NCBI RefSeq assembly: GCF_007097385.1
Contig: NZ_VJZS01000002.1
Span: forward strand, 2,015-66,014
DNA from: Flavobacterium sp. ZT3R18
Lineage (GTDB): Bacteria; Bacteroidota; Bacteroidia; Flavobacteriales; Flavobacteriaceae
Length of the DNA stretch: 64,000 nt
Direction: 5' to 3'
Part shown: piece by piece, positions 63,995 through 64,000 of the stretch
Position numbering within the stretch: the stretch's first letter is position 1
Layout of the letters: each line of letters begins with the position of its first letter
Notes under the pieces: model-generated
Databases searched by the model: none
Told to the model about the DNA's origin: nothing
Seen by the model: the letters and a program-made list of their open reading frames with translations, nothing else
Program-made: the position numbers and the translations under genes

Positions 63995-64000
63995 TTTATT

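Overview
The window reads as a chromosome segment of a gliding, AT-rich member of the Bacteroidota, most likely a Flavobacterium. Reasons: a type IX secretion (T9SS)/gliding adhesin locus with SprB-type repeats and a type B C-terminal sorting domain, a PorP/SprF-like protein, a fused SerB-SerA, a DUF4175 protein, CCDC81-type HU and GIN-domain proteins, Bacteroidota-type promoters (TTG, about 17-23 bases, TAnnTTTG), and intergenic spaces full of palindromic repeats. These family assignments come from reading the translations, not from a database search.

Layout. 1-14 kb: secreted and surface proteins, all on the minus strand: a giant SprB-like adhesin cut by the left edge, a PorP/SprF-like protein carrying about 34 copies of a 16-residue Ala/Lys/Asp repeat and a SPOR-like tail, a T9SS type B cargo protein, a beta-helix protein and a small secreted protein. 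14.4-20.6 kb: housekeeping (holB, a DoxX-like protein, acyl-CoA thioesterase, recA, plsC, trpS, an Lrp regulator). 20.8-26.8 kb: a DUF1338 (HglS-type) enzyme, a SerB-SerA fusion and a YdiJ-like FAD/Fe-S dehydrogenase, three genes that can all touch D-2-hydroxyglutarate. 27-35.5 kb: dprA, an HU/SPOR membrane protein, an MBL-fold hydrolase, Crp and TetR regulators, a cupin and a NUDIX hydrolase, separated by long repeat-rich spacers. 36-38.6 kb: an accessory island of three unrecognised genes separated by structured, attC-like junctions, followed by a 21-bp heptad repeat. 38.8-50.4 kb: a PIF1-like helicase, an OmpH/Skp-like lipoprotein, a methyltransferase, a GNAT gene whose start codon is ATA, mnmG, ybeY and a DUF4175 protein, with six parS-like sites clustered around mnmG. 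50.7-63.99 kb: gltX, an SPFH protein, a three-gene membrane set (YtxH, holin-like, small protein), glnS, a ParE/RelE-type toxin-antitoxin pair, folB, tRNA-Cys followed by a 91-bp tandem repeat built from its own 3' end, a LysE exporter, a GIN-domain protein, rnr, a 1.07-kb AT-rich gap and rpiB.

How it fits together. The first three surface genes look like an adhesin/secretion locus in which the PorP/SprF-like protein would anchor or export the neighbouring cargo. The parS cluster and the AT-rich gap before rpiB, about 16 kb apart, suggest that this part of the chromosome may lie near the replication origin (inference). The best candidates for something undescribed are the cassette-like island at 36-38.6 kb, the PorP/SprF repeat fusion, and the tRNA-Cys-derived tandem array. 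No CRISPR array, rRNA operon or intact insertion sequence was seen.
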